DNA of 64,000 nt from Limnobaculum eriocheiris (lineage in GTDB: Bacteria > Pseudomonadota > Gammaproteobacteria > Enterobacterales > Enterobacteriaceae), in assembly GCF_021010575.1 (NCBI RefSeq), contig NZ_JAJNAG010000003.1:1-64000 (forward strand). The letters run 5' to 3'. A program made the position numbers and the translations under genes. Within the stretch, counting starts at the first letter, position 1; the number at the start of each line of letters is the position of its first letter. This document shows positions 37,058-46,516 of the stretch, piece after piece. The notes under the pieces were generated by a model. The model saw only the letters and a program-made list of their open reading frames with translations. It searched no databases and was not told the origin of the DNA.

Positions 37058-39229
37058 ATGAAGATCAAACAACTTGCCCTGCTGACATTATCTTTATCCG
37101 TGACGATTACTGCCGCCATGTCAGCCCAGGTGGATGAAAAGCTGTTACAGGCGCTACAGCCGGGTCGACGCGCGGGCGTAGTTAATCAGCCACCATCGGC
37201 TGAAAAATCTAAAACGGTTGTACCAGCCTCTGGTGATAATCAGGATTTGGTGCAGGCTGAAGCTGAAGCAGTGATTATTACTCCGCTCCCGCGTTCTGCG
37301 TCACCGGCCCGTGATGTTACCCCTGCGATTATTGTGCCGCCACCGGCACCGGTAGCAACCGTAGGTCGTGATGGTAACGATTGGCCGGTAGTAGAAAAGC
37401 CAGTAACAAACAATCAGGGGTGGGTACAAGACCGCTCTGTTCAACCAAAACCTGCACGTCAGTCGATACTACCCGTTGTGAAATCTGTTCCTGATTCACA
37501 GGGACCTGAGCTTATGGATATTGAAGAGCTCGATTCTGTTTCTCATGCAATGGCTGTCGGCGCTCCAGATACTGGCGGAGAGCCTCAACGAATCATAAGT
37601 GCACAGAATCCGAAACCGGTAGTACAGGAACCCATTGCTATTGTTGAGTCTGTGCCGGAAATTAAGCCATTGGCAGCAGTGCCTGAAAATAAAATGGTAG
37701 CAGCTCCTCAGAAGCCTGATGCAGAACAACTGATCTTTACTGCCATTTTATCGGATACCGAACCGATGACGGTATCAACGCCGATAAAACCAGATGAAGG
37801 TAAGCAGGTAACCTTACCGACGGATACCCGGCCTGCCTCTGTAAGTAAAACTGATAGCACTTTGACTAAAGCAGATGAAAAGGTTCAGCAGGATATCCTC
37901 AACTGGGATGCCAGTGATATCTCGTCGACGACACCGGGCAGCAGACAAAATATAGTCATTTCGTCTAAAGCGCAGGGCTATGCCAATAAGCCTCCGGTTG
38001 CCAGCGAAGGGATTCCATCCATTGAGTTTGTAAAAAGTACGGTACGCCAGGCACTGAATTTCAGTCCGGAAATTCGTAACGCTCAGGCTTCATTCACGGC
38101 GGCAAAATATGATGTAGATGAAATCAAAGGTACTCGCTGGCCGCAGGTAAAAGTGGGTACTAACTCGCCGGTATCCAACTTTGGTAGCGGTACTTACAAC
38201 AGTAACTCTTCGGGTATTAACGATACTAGCGGTTCGGTGTCAGTGACTACGACTGTTTATGATTTTGGTAAAACCGGCAGTGGTATTCAAAGTGCGGAGG
38301 AGTTATCCAAATCAACTTTACAGATGGTGAAGCTGACCCGCAATCAAATCGCGTATCAAGTCATTGAAGGACTACTGACACTGGATAAGTACCAGAAAGA
38401 CATCAAAGTAGCGAAAACTTATGAAAAGCGGATGTCCGATCTGGTGAATATGCTGTCACAAATCACCCAGACAGACAAAGGCCGTGGTAGTGAACTGGTA
38501 CAGGCGCGCTCTAAGCTCTTACAGGCTCAGACTAACGTGCAGCAACTGGAAAGTAACTGGCGGGATACCCAAATCAAAATGACTCGTTTGCTGGGGCGTG
38601 AAGTGCATTTACCAGAAAGTTTGGTTTGGGATGAGTCCAATATTAGTTCAGGTAGCATTCTGGCTTCATTGGATAACCATCCACAAATTCAACGTGCTAA
38701 AGCAGAAGTGCAGGCCAGTCTGCATAAGGCTGATGCTATCAAATCTTCTTCTTATCCCAACATTAACTGGGTGGTGTCAAAAAGCACGGCCAAAGATATC
38801 TATGGTGATGAGCAGTCCTGGTACACGGGAATAAATGTGGAGTGGGATTTGTTTACTGGTGGTTCTGCGTCGGCTTCTCAGCAGGCGGCTGTACAGCGTG
38901 CACAGGCCACACAAATGCAGTTTGAAACCACCGTATTGGAGCTGAAATACAAAATCCGCAGCATGATCCAGGTACGAGACTCAGCTTTTGAAAGGGCGAA
39001 AGAGTATCGGGATTTATCGTCAGAGACGGATCGGGTAAGAACCATGTTCTATGAACAATGGTATTACCTGGGTAAGCGGTCATTACTGGATGTACTGACG
39101 GCAGAAAATGAACATTTTAACAATCAGATATCGGCTATCAACAATGAGTTCGATGGTTATACCGCCAATATCAACATTATGGCGGAGTCCGCAATGCTGC
39201 TGGGTTGGTTGAATATGCCGGTTTATTGA
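37058..39229 (+). CDS. TolC-family outer-membrane channel with long N-terminal extension
   Basis: The 723-residue protein has a signal peptide (about 1-23, LALLTLSLSVTITAAMSAQ) and a Pro/Val/Glu-rich region without clear fold (about 24-315). The outer-membrane efflux domain (about 317-720) starts IPSIEFVKSTVRQALNFS. Two repeats of beta-strand plus long coiled coil are visible; the second contains YTGINVEWDLFTGG. TolC and LapE are usually 440-500 residues, so the extension of about 290 residues is unusual. It probably forms the outer-membrane exit of the adhesin secretion system. It lies 10 bp after the HlyD-like gene. Confidence 0.92.
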   Translation: MKIKQLALLTLSLSVTITAAMSAQVDEKLLQALQPGRRAGVVNQPPSAEKSKTVVPASGDNQDLVQAEAEAVIITPLPRSASPARDVTPAIIVPPPAPVATVGRDGNDWPVVEKPVTNNQGWVQDRSVQPKPARQSILPVVKSVPDSQGPELMDIEELDSVSHAMAVGAPDTGGEPQRIISAQNPKPVVQEPIAIVESVPEIKPLAAVPENKMVAAPQKPDAEQLIFTAILSDTEPMTVSTPIKPDEGKQVTLPTDTRPASVSKTDSTLTKADEKVQQDILNWDASDISSTTPGSRQNIVISSKAQGYANKPPVASEGIPSIEFVKSTVRQALNFSPEIRNAQASFTAAKYDVDEIKGTRWPQVKVGTNSPVSNFGSGTYNSNSSGINDTSGSVSVTTTVYDFGKTGSGIQSAEELSKSTLQMVKLTRNQIAYQVIEGLLTLDKYQKDIKVAKTYEKRMSDLVNMLSQITQTDKGRGSELVQARSKLLQAQTNVQQLESNWRDTQIKMTRLLGREVHLPESLVWDESNISSGSILASLDNHPQIQRAKAEVQASLHKADAIKSSSYPNINWVVSKSTAKDIYGDEQSWYTGINVEWDLFTGGSASASQQAAVQRAQATQMQFETTVLELKYKIRSMIQVRDSAFERAKEYRDLSSETDRVRTMFYEQWYYLGKRSLLDVLTAENEHFNNQISAINNEFDGYTANINIMAESAMLLGWLNMPVY

Positions 39230-39332
39230 GCCAGCGGCTTTTGATGTTGTAACGATTGATAATAGCGACGTTTAATTAATTTATATCAATGAATTAAAAG
39301 GAATCTTCTTATAAGTAAGTTTGGAGCTGAAT

Positions 39333-39620
39333 ATGAATAATTGCTTAAAGAAAATAGCACCTATTTGCCACTATTGTGGTGGTAACGATTGCACTAAAAA
39401 GCATGGCGTAGGTAAGGCTGGGCTTCAGCGTTATTATTGCGTGAATTGCCGTAAAACTTTTCAGACCACTTATATATATAAAGGAAAAGAACAAAATATT
39501 GCTGTTCAGATAGAACGTTTGTGGGAGCAAAATCATACCCCAGAACAGATCAGCTTTGAAATGCAGGTCCGTTTATCGAGAGTGAAGGCCCATATTAAAG
39601 AGTTAGAAAATACCAATTGA
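39333..39620 (+). CDS. InsA-like zinc-ribbon DNA-binding protein, orphan
   Basis: This 95-residue protein resembles the IS1 InsA repressor/transposase N-terminus. A zinc ribbon with CHYCGGNDC and YYCVNCRKTF (two CxxC pairs) is followed by a helix-turn-helix-like segment (TPEQISFEMQVRLSRVKAHI). No insB-like catalytic frame, IS1 terminal repeats or target duplication were seen. The gene sits 104 bp after the TolC-like gene with its own ribosome site (TTGGAGCTGAAT). It may be a domesticated regulator of the adhesin locus, or a trace of an old insertion. The ATG at 39333 was chosen because of the ribosome site. Confidence 0.75.
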   Translation: MNNCLKKIAPICHYCGGNDCTKKHGVGKAGLQRYYCVNCRKTFQTTYIYKGKEQNIAVQIERLWEQNHTPEQISFEMQVRLSRVKAHIKELENTN

Positions 39621-39953
39621 TGAAAATCCAATAGAAATATTGATATGTATGTTTTGGATTCATTAAAACAAACGCTTTAATCTACCGGTGATGCTGTTAA
39701 TTTTTTCAATTCATAGGCGTTTATTAAACCCATATGTCAGGAACAAAAGGATTTAGCGCATTACCGCGCTGTTTCCGAATTTTTCATACAATGTGCACTA
39801 TCATTGAGTTATTTCATTGGGTTAACAGCAAATCCGAACCAAATGACAAGAGATTAAGAAACGTCAGGCATACGTAACGAGTAAAAGAGCACCATTCTAT
39901 CCATGGGTTAAATATCCTTTAGCGTTCAGGACCAATAGTTAAGTAGGAAAATT
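39621..39953. other. Intergenic interval, 333 bp
   Basis: I see no gene and no convincing terminator after the InsA-like gene. The interval presumably carries the promoter of the downstream BCCT transporter; no clear -35/-10 pair stood out. Confidence 0.4.
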
Positions 39954-41939
39954 ATGAGTCAAAACAAAGCCAAGCCAAGTCATATTAACCCTCCCGTTTT
40001 TTATATATCAGCGGCTCTGATATTTTGTCTGGTTACTTTTTCCGTCGTTTTTCCCGACGTGGCGAACCAACAATTTAAGGCGTTACAACAACAGATTTTT
40101 ACTAATGCCAGCTGGTTTTATATTCTGGCGGTAGCTTTGATCTTATTAAGCGTAACCTTTCTCGGACTTTCACGTTATGGCAGTATCAAACTGGGTCCGG
40201 ATCATGCCCAACCAGACTTTAGCTATCATTCCTGGTTTGCGATGCTTTTCTCGGCTGGTATGGGAATTGGACTGATGTTTTTCGGTGTTGCCGAACCGGT
40301 AATGCACTATCTGTCACCACCTGTTGGAACGCCTGAGACAGTTCAGGCTGCTAAAGAGGCCATGCGCCTCACTTTCTTTCACTGGGGGCTTCATGCGTGG
40401 GCTATTTATGCCATTGTTGCATTAATTCTGGCCTATTTTAGCTATCGTCATGGTTTACCTCTTACCCTAAGATCTGCCCTATTTCCTATTATAGGCGACC
40501 GAATTTATGGGCCTTTAGGGCATGCTGTAGATATTTTCGCTGTAATTGGTACTGTTCTTGGTGTTGCTACTTCACTTGGATATGGTGTTCTACAAGTAAA
40601 TGCCGGTTTGAATCATCTTTTTGGTTTACCCATCAATGAAACTGTGCAGGTTATTTTAATTATTGCCATTACAGCGCTTGCAACGATCTCTGTTGTTTCA
40701 GGTTTAAATAAGGGCATTCGGATACTTTCGGAACTTAATCTTGGGTTGGCCGTGCTTCTTTTGGTGCTGGTTGCAATATTAGGTCCTACGGTCTTATTGT
40801 TGAAATCTTTTGTTGAAAATACCGGAGGATACTTATCTGAAATCGTTAGTAAAACTTTCAATTTGTATGCTTATGAACCTAAATCCAGTAATTGGTTAGG
40901 GGGATGGACATTACTTTATTGGGGATGGTGGTTATCCTGGTCACCGTTTGTTGGAATGTTTATTGCCAGAGTTTCACGTGGACGTACTATAAGAGAGTTT
41001 GTCACAGGGGTATTATTTGTTCCTACGGGCTTTACGCTTATATGGATGACGGTCTTCGGAAATAGTGCGATAAACATGATTATGTATCAAAACGCTAATG
41101 ATCTGGCTGCAATAGTGCAGCAAGATACGGCACTGGCCCTTTTTAATTTCCTTGAACATTTTCCTCTGTCTACGATTTTATCATTTATTGCCATAGTAAT
41201 GGTCGTGGTCTTTTTTGTTACTTCAGCTGATTCCGGCGCGATGGTTGTCGATATTCTGGCATCAGGAAGCTCAGATAAAACCCCGGTCTGGCAACGAATC
41301 TTTTGGGCAGGGTTAATGGGCGTAGTGGCGATTACCCTTCTTCTTGCCGGTGGATTAAGCGCATTACAGACGGTGACGATAGCCAGTGCTTTTCCATTTT
41401 CAATAATATTATTGATTTCAATATACGGGCTTTTAAAAGCATTGCGAGTTGATATTACTAAACGCGATAGCCAAACAATGGCCACTATAGCACCTACCGC
41501 AGCCAGAAATCCGATATCATGGCAACGCCGGTTACGTAATATTGCTTATCATCCAAAACGCTCACAAGTAAAACGATTTATTGATGAAGTTGTTCAACCT
41601 TCTATGGCATTAGTTGAAACTGAACTGGTAAAACAAAATACTCGAAGCGTTATTGATATGACTAAGGACGACAGAATTAGTTTCGAAGTCGATCTCGGAA
41701 ATGAACTCAATTTTATTTATGAAGTTCGATTGCGTGGATATAACCCCCCAACTTTCGCTATGTCAGGATTGGAAAATGATGAGCTTCAGACTGAACAACA
41801 TCGATATTTCCGGGCGGATGTATATTTGAAAGAAGGAGGGCAGGATTATGATCTTATGGGATGGAATCAAGAGCAGATCATTCACGATATTTTAGATCAG
41901 TATGAAAAGCATCTTCATTTCTTACATCTTGTTCGTTAA
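39954..41939 (+). CDS. betT: BCCT-family transporter, BetT-like (choline/betaine)
   Basis: This 661-residue inner-membrane protein has 12 helices and a long cytoplasmic C-terminus (about 510-661). BCCT motifs are visible: FSAGMGIGLMFFGVAEP, the Trp-rich WTLLYWGWWLSWSPFVGMF and TSADSGAMVVDILASGS. The C-terminal extension with EVDLGNELNFIYEVRLRG and DILDQYEKHLHFLHL is characteristic of BetT and its osmoregulated relatives. It probably imports choline or betaine under osmotic stress. No betA, betB or betI is in the window, so the substrate is inferred from family alone. AAGTAGGAAAATT precedes the ATG. A terminator follows. Confidence 0.85.
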   Translation: MSQNKAKPSHINPPVFYISAALIFCLVTFSVVFPDVANQQFKALQQQIFTNASWFYILAVALILLSVTFLGLSRYGSIKLGPDHAQPDFSYHSWFAMLFSAGMGIGLMFFGVAEPVMHYLSPPVGTPETVQAAKEAMRLTFFHWGLHAWAIYAIVALILAYFSYRHGLPLTLRSALFPIIGDRIYGPLGHAVDIFAVIGTVLGVATSLGYGVLQVNAGLNHLFGLPINETVQVILIIAITALATISVVSGLNKGIRILSELNLGLAVLLLVLVAILGPTVLLLKSFVENTGGYLSEIVSKTFNLYAYEPKSSNWLGGWTLLYWGWWLSWSPFVGMFIARVSRGRTIREFVTGVLFVPTGFTLIWMTVFGNSAINMIMYQNANDLAAIVQQDTALALFNFLEHFPLSTILSFIAIVMVVVFFVTSADSGAMVVDILASGSSDKTPVWQRIFWAGLMGVVAITLLLAGGLSALQTVTIASAFPFSIILLISIYGLLKALRVDITKRDSQTMATIAPTAARNPISWQRRLRNIAYHPKRSQVKRFIDEVVQPSMALVETELVKQNTRSVIDMTKDDRISFEVDLGNELNFIYEVRLRGYNPPTFAMSGLENDELQTEQHRYFRADVYLKEGGQDYDLMGWNQEQIIHDILDQYEKHLHFLHLVR

Positions 41940-41962
41940 AAATTAACTCCATTTGTTACACT

Positions 41963-41996
41963 AATACCCGCCAGTTAAGCATAACAGGCGGGTATT
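41963..41996 (+). terminator. Terminator of the BCCT transporter gene
   Basis: AATACCCGCC and GGCGGGTATT make a perfect 10-bp stem around 14 nt, 24 bp after the stop codon. The following bases are AT-rich rather than a pure T-run. Confidence 0.75.
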
Positions 41997-42063
41997 ATAC
42001 TAATAAAAAGTCTGATATTGTTTGGTTTAAATGATTTTTGGGATGTTTGAACAATAAATAATT

Positions 42064-42597
42064 CTAATTAAACATCTTCTTTAGCGATGCTCTTTTATCA
42101 GAAAAGTCCTGATCTGCCGTATCCTCTGCTGTTGTAAAGGATACTGTAGCTAATTTTCCATTTAATTTAGTAAAAATCATAGCATGTATAATTTTCGAAC
42201 CATCTACGGGTATTGCTATCCTTAACTCAATGATTCTGTAACCATCGATAATGACCTCAGACACTGTTGATTCAAATAATTGATAGTGTTGTTTTATTGC
42301 GGCGTACAACAGATCAAAATCCTCATCAGATATTTCTGAAAATGACTGAGCATAAATAGTCGGAGGCATGATCCTTATTCCATTTTGATCTGTTGTAGTT
42401 GAGGCAAGTGTTTTGTTTTTATTAGTGTTTTTAGTCGCATGAAGAGGAGAATGATGATTATATTCTTCTGCAAATACTGTGTATTGAAGCATGAAGAAAG
42501 AACTGAAAATCAGTAATAGAATTATTCTTTTATATTTATTATCATAGAAAATTGAAAATACATTAGATAGTGTATGAATTAATTTATTAATATTCAT
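42064..42597 (-). CDS. Exported or membrane-anchored protein of unknown function
   Basis: I do not recognise this protein. From the ATG at 42597 it is 177 residues. A hydrophobic segment (about 23-42, RIILLLIFSSFFMLQYTVFA) ending in A-E-E resembles a signal sequence. A low-complexity Asn/Lys/Thr-rich linker follows, then a small domain (about 75-177) with DEDFDLLYAAIKQHYQLF and GYRIIELRIAIPVDG. AAGGCATTACATC precedes the start. Low GC and isolation suggest accessory DNA. It is on the same strand as, and downstream of, the LysR gene, 291 bp away. Confidence 0.6.
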   Translation of the reverse strand: MNINKLIHTLSNVFSIFYDNKYKRIILLLIFSSFFMLQYTVFAEEYNHHSPLHATKNTNKNKTLASTTTDQNGIRIMPPTIYAQSFSEISDEDFDLLYAAIKQHYQLFESTVSEVIIDGYRIIELRIAIPVDGSKIIHAMIFTKLNGKLATVSFTTAEDTADQDFSDKRASLKKMFN

Positions 42598-42888
42598 GAT
42601 GTAATGCCTTTTTAACAATTAACCACATATCCCTATGTGATTAATATTGTAGATTTGACTCTTGTTATCTTATTGATTAATTTGGTTATTTATATATTGG
42701 TTAGTAATTGTTTAATGTTCTAAATTGATATGTTAATTTTGATGAAGATGCTCATCAATGAATAAGCTTCACCTGTATTAATTTGGGTTTAATAATTAAG
42801 ATTAAATATCTTATTATGATTTTTATTATTTTTTCAAAAAATATATAAAACATTCAGCATATGATGCTACCTAATAATCAGTTATATA

Positions 42889-43824
42889 TTATTTTGGCAG
42901 GACATGTTCGGATATATATCTATGAATAATATGCTCCCGTATGTATTTATGAAAACTGTCATTATTCATTGCCTTGTGCCAGTACATATAACTCATCATT
43001 GTAAGTTTTTCTCCTTTTACTTTGATTTTTGACAAATTCTCTTTATTTACCAGGTCTTCTGTAAACAAACATACCGCATCCGATTGGCGCAAAAGTGTCA
43101 CAGCAGCGCTGGTTGAAGATGTTTTCAACACAGATTTCATGTTTAAGATGGCTTCACCCCAGAGCTTTTCCGCTAAAACTTGTATTTGCTCACGAAATAA
43201 TACTTCTATCCACGGAAATTGAGCTATCTCATTGAAATCCACAACTTTTTCTGCCAGTGGATGACCTTGTCTTACCGCCAGAAAATACTCCATCTCAATC
43301 AGCTCACTTTGGCAAATATCATCTGACAATGCGTTACATTGCCCAAAGAAAAAATCAATATTTCCATTTTTCAGATCGGTTATGCATTGGTTATAACGTG
43401 TAAAGACCTCAAAAGTCACTGCTTGTTCTATACATTCACGTTTTACAAAATTATAAAAAAGTACCGACACATCATTAATATAGATATCTTCAGGCACACA
43501 TACCCGGTAAACCTCTTTTTGTGGTGAGCATGGTTTAACTTCCCTGCGTTTATCAAGTAACACTTCCAGGTTTGCCAAAACAATCTCTAATTCAGGGTAC
43601 AGTCGTTCTGCAAATGGGGTGAGTTTCATTCCGTTTGCACTACGCACAAGCAATTGGTCGTCAAATAATTCTCGCAAGCGAGCTAACTGGTGACTTATTG
43701 CTGGTTGACCAAGATGCATCTGCCGTGCAGCCTTGCTAACTTGTTTAGTTTTAAGTAAAAAATAAAGTGTGACCAACAGGTTAATGTCGCTTCTTATTAT
43801 GCGTGAAAGGCTACTTTGTTGCAT
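42889..43824 (-). CDS. LysR-family transcriptional regulator
   Basis: The 311-residue regulator has the N-terminal LysR winged helix (about 12-72; VTLYFLLKTKQVSKAARQM, then GQPAISHQLARLRELFDDQL) and a periplasmic-binding-like effector domain (about 100-300). The effector and target are unknown. The upstream side is about 1 kb of gene-free AT-rich DNA, so no divergent target gene is apparent. The ATG at 43824 is preceded by AAAAGGTGCC on its strand. Confidence 0.88.
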   Translation of the reverse strand: MQQSSLSRIIRSDINLLVTLYFLLKTKQVSKAARQMHLGQPAISHQLARLRELFDDQLLVRSANGMKLTPFAERLYPELEIVLANLEVLLDKRREVKPCSPQKEVYRVCVPEDIYINDVSVLFYNFVKRECIEQAVTFEVFTRYNQCITDLKNGNIDFFFGQCNALSDDICQSELIEMEYFLAVRQGHPLAEKVVDFNEIAQFPWIEVLFREQIQVLAEKLWGEAILNMKSVLKTSSTSAAVTLLRQSDAVCLFTEDLVNKENLSKIKVKGEKLTMMSYMYWHKAMNNDSFHKYIREHIIHRYISEHVLPK

Positions 43825-44825
43825 GATGAGGCACCTTTTAGAATTTATTATATAAAGAATGCTATATTCATTATAAGCGTATTCTTAAACTATTATTCTC
43901 CAGAAATTTTCACGATAGAACAATTATCTTTTCTAAAGAATCACTGTGTGTTTAACTTATGACACTGTTTCTTATGTTCGATGCGTGTCATTTTTTCGAA
44001 ATAATTTTTATTATTAGTTGGATTAAAGGCTGAGCTCTGATCTTATTTTAAGGTTTTTTGATGTTTTTAATTAGGCTCACTAACAGATCTTTTGATTTTT
44101 AGGTTAAGCTAATTATTGTTTAGATCATTATCTAAAGAGTTATAAAGAATTCATATTAATAAATTTATGTCTTTGGTTTATTAATATTGTAGTGAAATTT
44201 TACTATTGAAAAACAATTTCATTATATAAATTAAGTCCATTGAAATAATCCAGTTTTTGTGTGGTTATTATATAACAGGTATATAAGATACAGGATAATT
44301 ATAAATAATAATAATTATTTATAATGATAACAATTATTATAGTAATTAATACTGCGTATTATAAGTTCTAACGTGTAAAAATTCAGATATAGATATAAAT
44401 TTAATTCATTAATTGATTGTTAATAAAGGAATATATCATTTTGATTTATGGGTTGATTTTTCGATATGACTTCTACAATTAACAAAAATGAAGTATTTGA
44501 ATTTTATTATGGCATTCAAAAGATAGTGGTGATCCGATACTTTCTAACTTATTATTTTTGAGTGATTATATGTATGCTAATTTATTGTTCTATTGATATG
44601 GATTCAGTTGATTTTAATGTCAGTACTGAATTATGAATGAACAATATTGCTGGCGTGTGAAATAGATAATAGTTACCAAAGCAGTTGTAAGAGTATAAAA
44701 CTGATAAATTACTCAACTGCTTTGTATTTAGGTTCAGGATTGATAATGCGTTTGCTACCTCTGAGTCATAATATGGCTTGTCGGTATTCTAATGCGGTAT
44801 TAATAGCATGGTATGCTTAATAAAT
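43825..44825. other. AT-rich gene-free interval
   Basis: About 1 kb without a credible gene on either strand. Sections near 44280-44420 are almost pure A+T. A perfect 11-bp inverted repeat, CAAAGCAGTTG (44677-44687) and CAACTGCTTTG (44714-44724), encloses 26 nt and could fold as a hairpin. No RNA gene was recognised. Confidence 0.5.
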
Positions 44826-44827
44826 AA

Positions 44828-44863
44828 TAAAAAAGGCACTTACCCAAACAGCATAAGCGCCTT
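44828..44863 (-). terminator. Terminator of the dusB-fis operon
   Basis: Read on the minus strand, AAGGCGCTTA pairs with TAAGTGCCTT around 11 nt and is followed by TTTTATTATT. It begins 25 bp after the fis stop. Confidence 0.85.
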
Positions 44864-44887
44864 CTGAAATCAGTTAACTGACTGGTA

Positions 44888-45184
44888 TCAGTTCATACCG
44901 TATTTTTTCAGTTTCTTGCGCAGAGTACCACGGTTGATACCCATCATGGTTGCAGCACGGGTCTGGTTACCGCGAGTGTACTGCATAACCATATCCAACA
45001 GAGGTTGTTCAACTTCGGCCAGTACCAGTTCATAAAGATCGTTAACGTCTTGACCGTTAAGCTGAGCAAAGTAGTTCTTTAATGCCTGTTTAACCGAATC
45101 ACGCAGAGGTTTTTGAGTGACCTGGTCTTGTGAATTTACGGTAGCGACTGTTAGTACGTCAGAATTTACGCGTTGTTCGAACAT
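44888..45184 (-). CDS. fis: Nucleoid-associated protein Fis
   Basis: Fis (98 residues) bends DNA and activates rRNA and many growth-phase genes. The sequence is almost canonical. The N-terminal beta hairpin region ([16 protein letters not shown]) is followed by helices A-B, with [20 protein letters not shown], and the C-terminal helix-turn-helix, with [19 protein letters not shown]. Its start overlaps the end of dusB by 19 nt, so translation may be coupled; in E. coli the two genes do not overlap. Confidence 0.98.
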   Translation of the reverse strand: MFEQRVNSDVLTVATVNSQDQVTQKPLRDSVKQALKNYFAQLNGQDVNDLYELVLAEVEQPLLDMVMQYTRGNQTRAATMMGINRGTLRKKLKKYGMN

Positions 45185-46173
45185 AGTTCTGTTAGCTCTT
45201 CTATCTGTTTAGGCAAAATTTCAAAATATGCCCCCAGTGCATCCAGTTGCTCATTGGCATTCTCGATTGCATTGAAGGTGCGCCGAAACTGGTCATTTGG
45301 GGCATGTTCCTGTAAATACCAGGAGACGTGCTTACGTGCGATGCGGAGTCCTTTGCCCTGACCGTAAAAGTCGTGCAATTCTCTCACATGCGAGGTTAAC
45401 AAGCGTTCCACTTCGCCGAGTGGCATTGGTGGTAACAGCTCCCCAGTGTCCAGATAATGCTGGATTTCCCGGAAGATCCAAGGTCTTCCCTGAGCCGCTC
45501 GTCCTATCATCAGAGCATCGGCTCCGGTATAGTCCAAAACGGTTCTGGCTTTATGCGGGTCGGTGATATCCCCGTTAGCGATAACCGGAATATCTACGTT
45601 CTGTTTAACCGATCGAATGCTGTCATATTCAGCCTCACCGTTGAATAAACAACGACGAGTACGTCCATGTATAGTAATGGCCTGAATACCACTGCGTTCT
45701 GCCAGTTGGGCAATTTCAACACAGTTACGGTTTTCCGGATCCCAGCCGGTACGGATCTTTAATGTGACCGGAACGTCAACGGCGTTCACGACAGCATTAA
45801 GAATCTTCCCAACTAACTCCGGATACTGCAACAGTGCAGATCCTGCCAGCTTGCGGTTAACTTTTTTGGCCGGACAGCCCATATTGATATCAATAAGCTG
45901 TGCTCCATTTTCCACATTAATGCGCGCCGCTGCTGCCATATCTTCCGGATCGCATCCGGCGATTTGGACAGCCCGAATACCGAGCTCATCAAGGTGTACC
46001 ATACGCAATCTCGACTTATCGGTACGCCAGACTTCCGGGTTGGAAGAGAGCATCTCCGAAACGGTCATTCCAGCTCCCATCGCATAACACATCGTTCTGA
46101 AAGGACGATCTGTTATTCCCGCCATTGGAGCGGCAATTAAACGATTTGTTAGCTGAAGGTTACCAATGCGCAT
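45166..46173 (-). CDS. dusB: tRNA-dihydrouridine synthase B
   Basis: DusB reduces uridine to dihydrouridine in the tRNA D-loop using FMN. The 335-residue product starts [19 protein letters not shown] and has the FMN-barrel landmarks [20 protein letters not shown] (with the active-site Cys), [24 protein letters not shown] and [13 protein letters not shown]. The start was set at 46173 by this N-terminus; the frame extends 24 codons upstream without similarity. It is about 14 residues longer than E. coli DusB, because it runs into the fis start. It is the first gene of the dusB-fis operon. Confidence 0.97.
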   Translation of the reverse strand: MRIGNLQLTNRLIAAPMAGITDRPFRTMCYAMGAGMTVSEMLSSNPEVWRTDKSRLRMVHLDELGIRAVQIAGCDPEDMAAAARINVENGAQLIDINMGCPAKKVNRKLAGSALLQYPELVGKILNAVVNAVDVPVTLKIRTGWDPENRNCVEIAQLAERSGIQAITIHGRTRRCLFNGEAEYDSIRSVKQNVDIPVIANGDITDPHKARTVLDYTGADALMIGRAAQGRPWIFREIQHYLDTGELLPPMPLGEVERLLTSHVRELHDFYGQGKGLRIARKHVSWYLQEHAPNDQFRRTFNAIENANEQLDALGAYFEILPKQIEELTELCSNNA

Positions 46174-46204
46174 CGACAACGAAGACCATAATATGTCTGC
46201 AAGG

Positions 46205-46239
46205 GCGCGTATATTACGCATTTTTTGAATCAGATGAAA
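46205..46239 (-). promoter_or_regulatory. Probable dusB-fis promoter
   Basis: On the minus strand a TTTCAT hexamer and TAATAT are spaced by 17 bp, followed by a GC-rich discriminator (ACGCGCCC). A poor -35 with a GC-rich discriminator fits the known stringent, growth-rate-controlled fis promoter. The start point would be about 30 bp before dusB. Confidence 0.55.
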
Positions 46240-46457
46240 GGACAAACTTTGAACAATCGACGACTAAAATCAAAGAAATAAAACTGCTGAAGTGATTCAG
46301 GCTTTATTCATCATATTTAACAAAGAGTTATTGTAATTGGCTTTTTGAGGGGCATTTACAAAAATTCCGCACTATAGGTTAACGGAAAAACGCTTTCGCT
46401 GGTTATTGGCGTGCACTGGCGGGCAACTGTGAGTTAGTGTTTGAGCAAGCGTAAAAG

Positions 46458-46497
46458 CAGAAGGGGCTGTCTGTATTACCAGACAACCCCTTGCTTA
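46458..46497 (-). terminator. Terminator of prmA
   Basis: On the minus strand AAGGGGTTGTCTG pairs with CAGACAGCCCCTT, a 13-bp stem with one G-T wobble, followed by CTGCTTTTAC. It lies about 25 bp after the prmA stop. Confidence 0.8.
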
Positions 46498-46516
46498 TGC
46501 TAACTTTTTAACCAAA

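Noticed and set aside
39333-39620. Complete IS1 element
   Set aside because: Only the InsA-like part exists; no InsB frame, terminal inverted repeats or target duplication was found.
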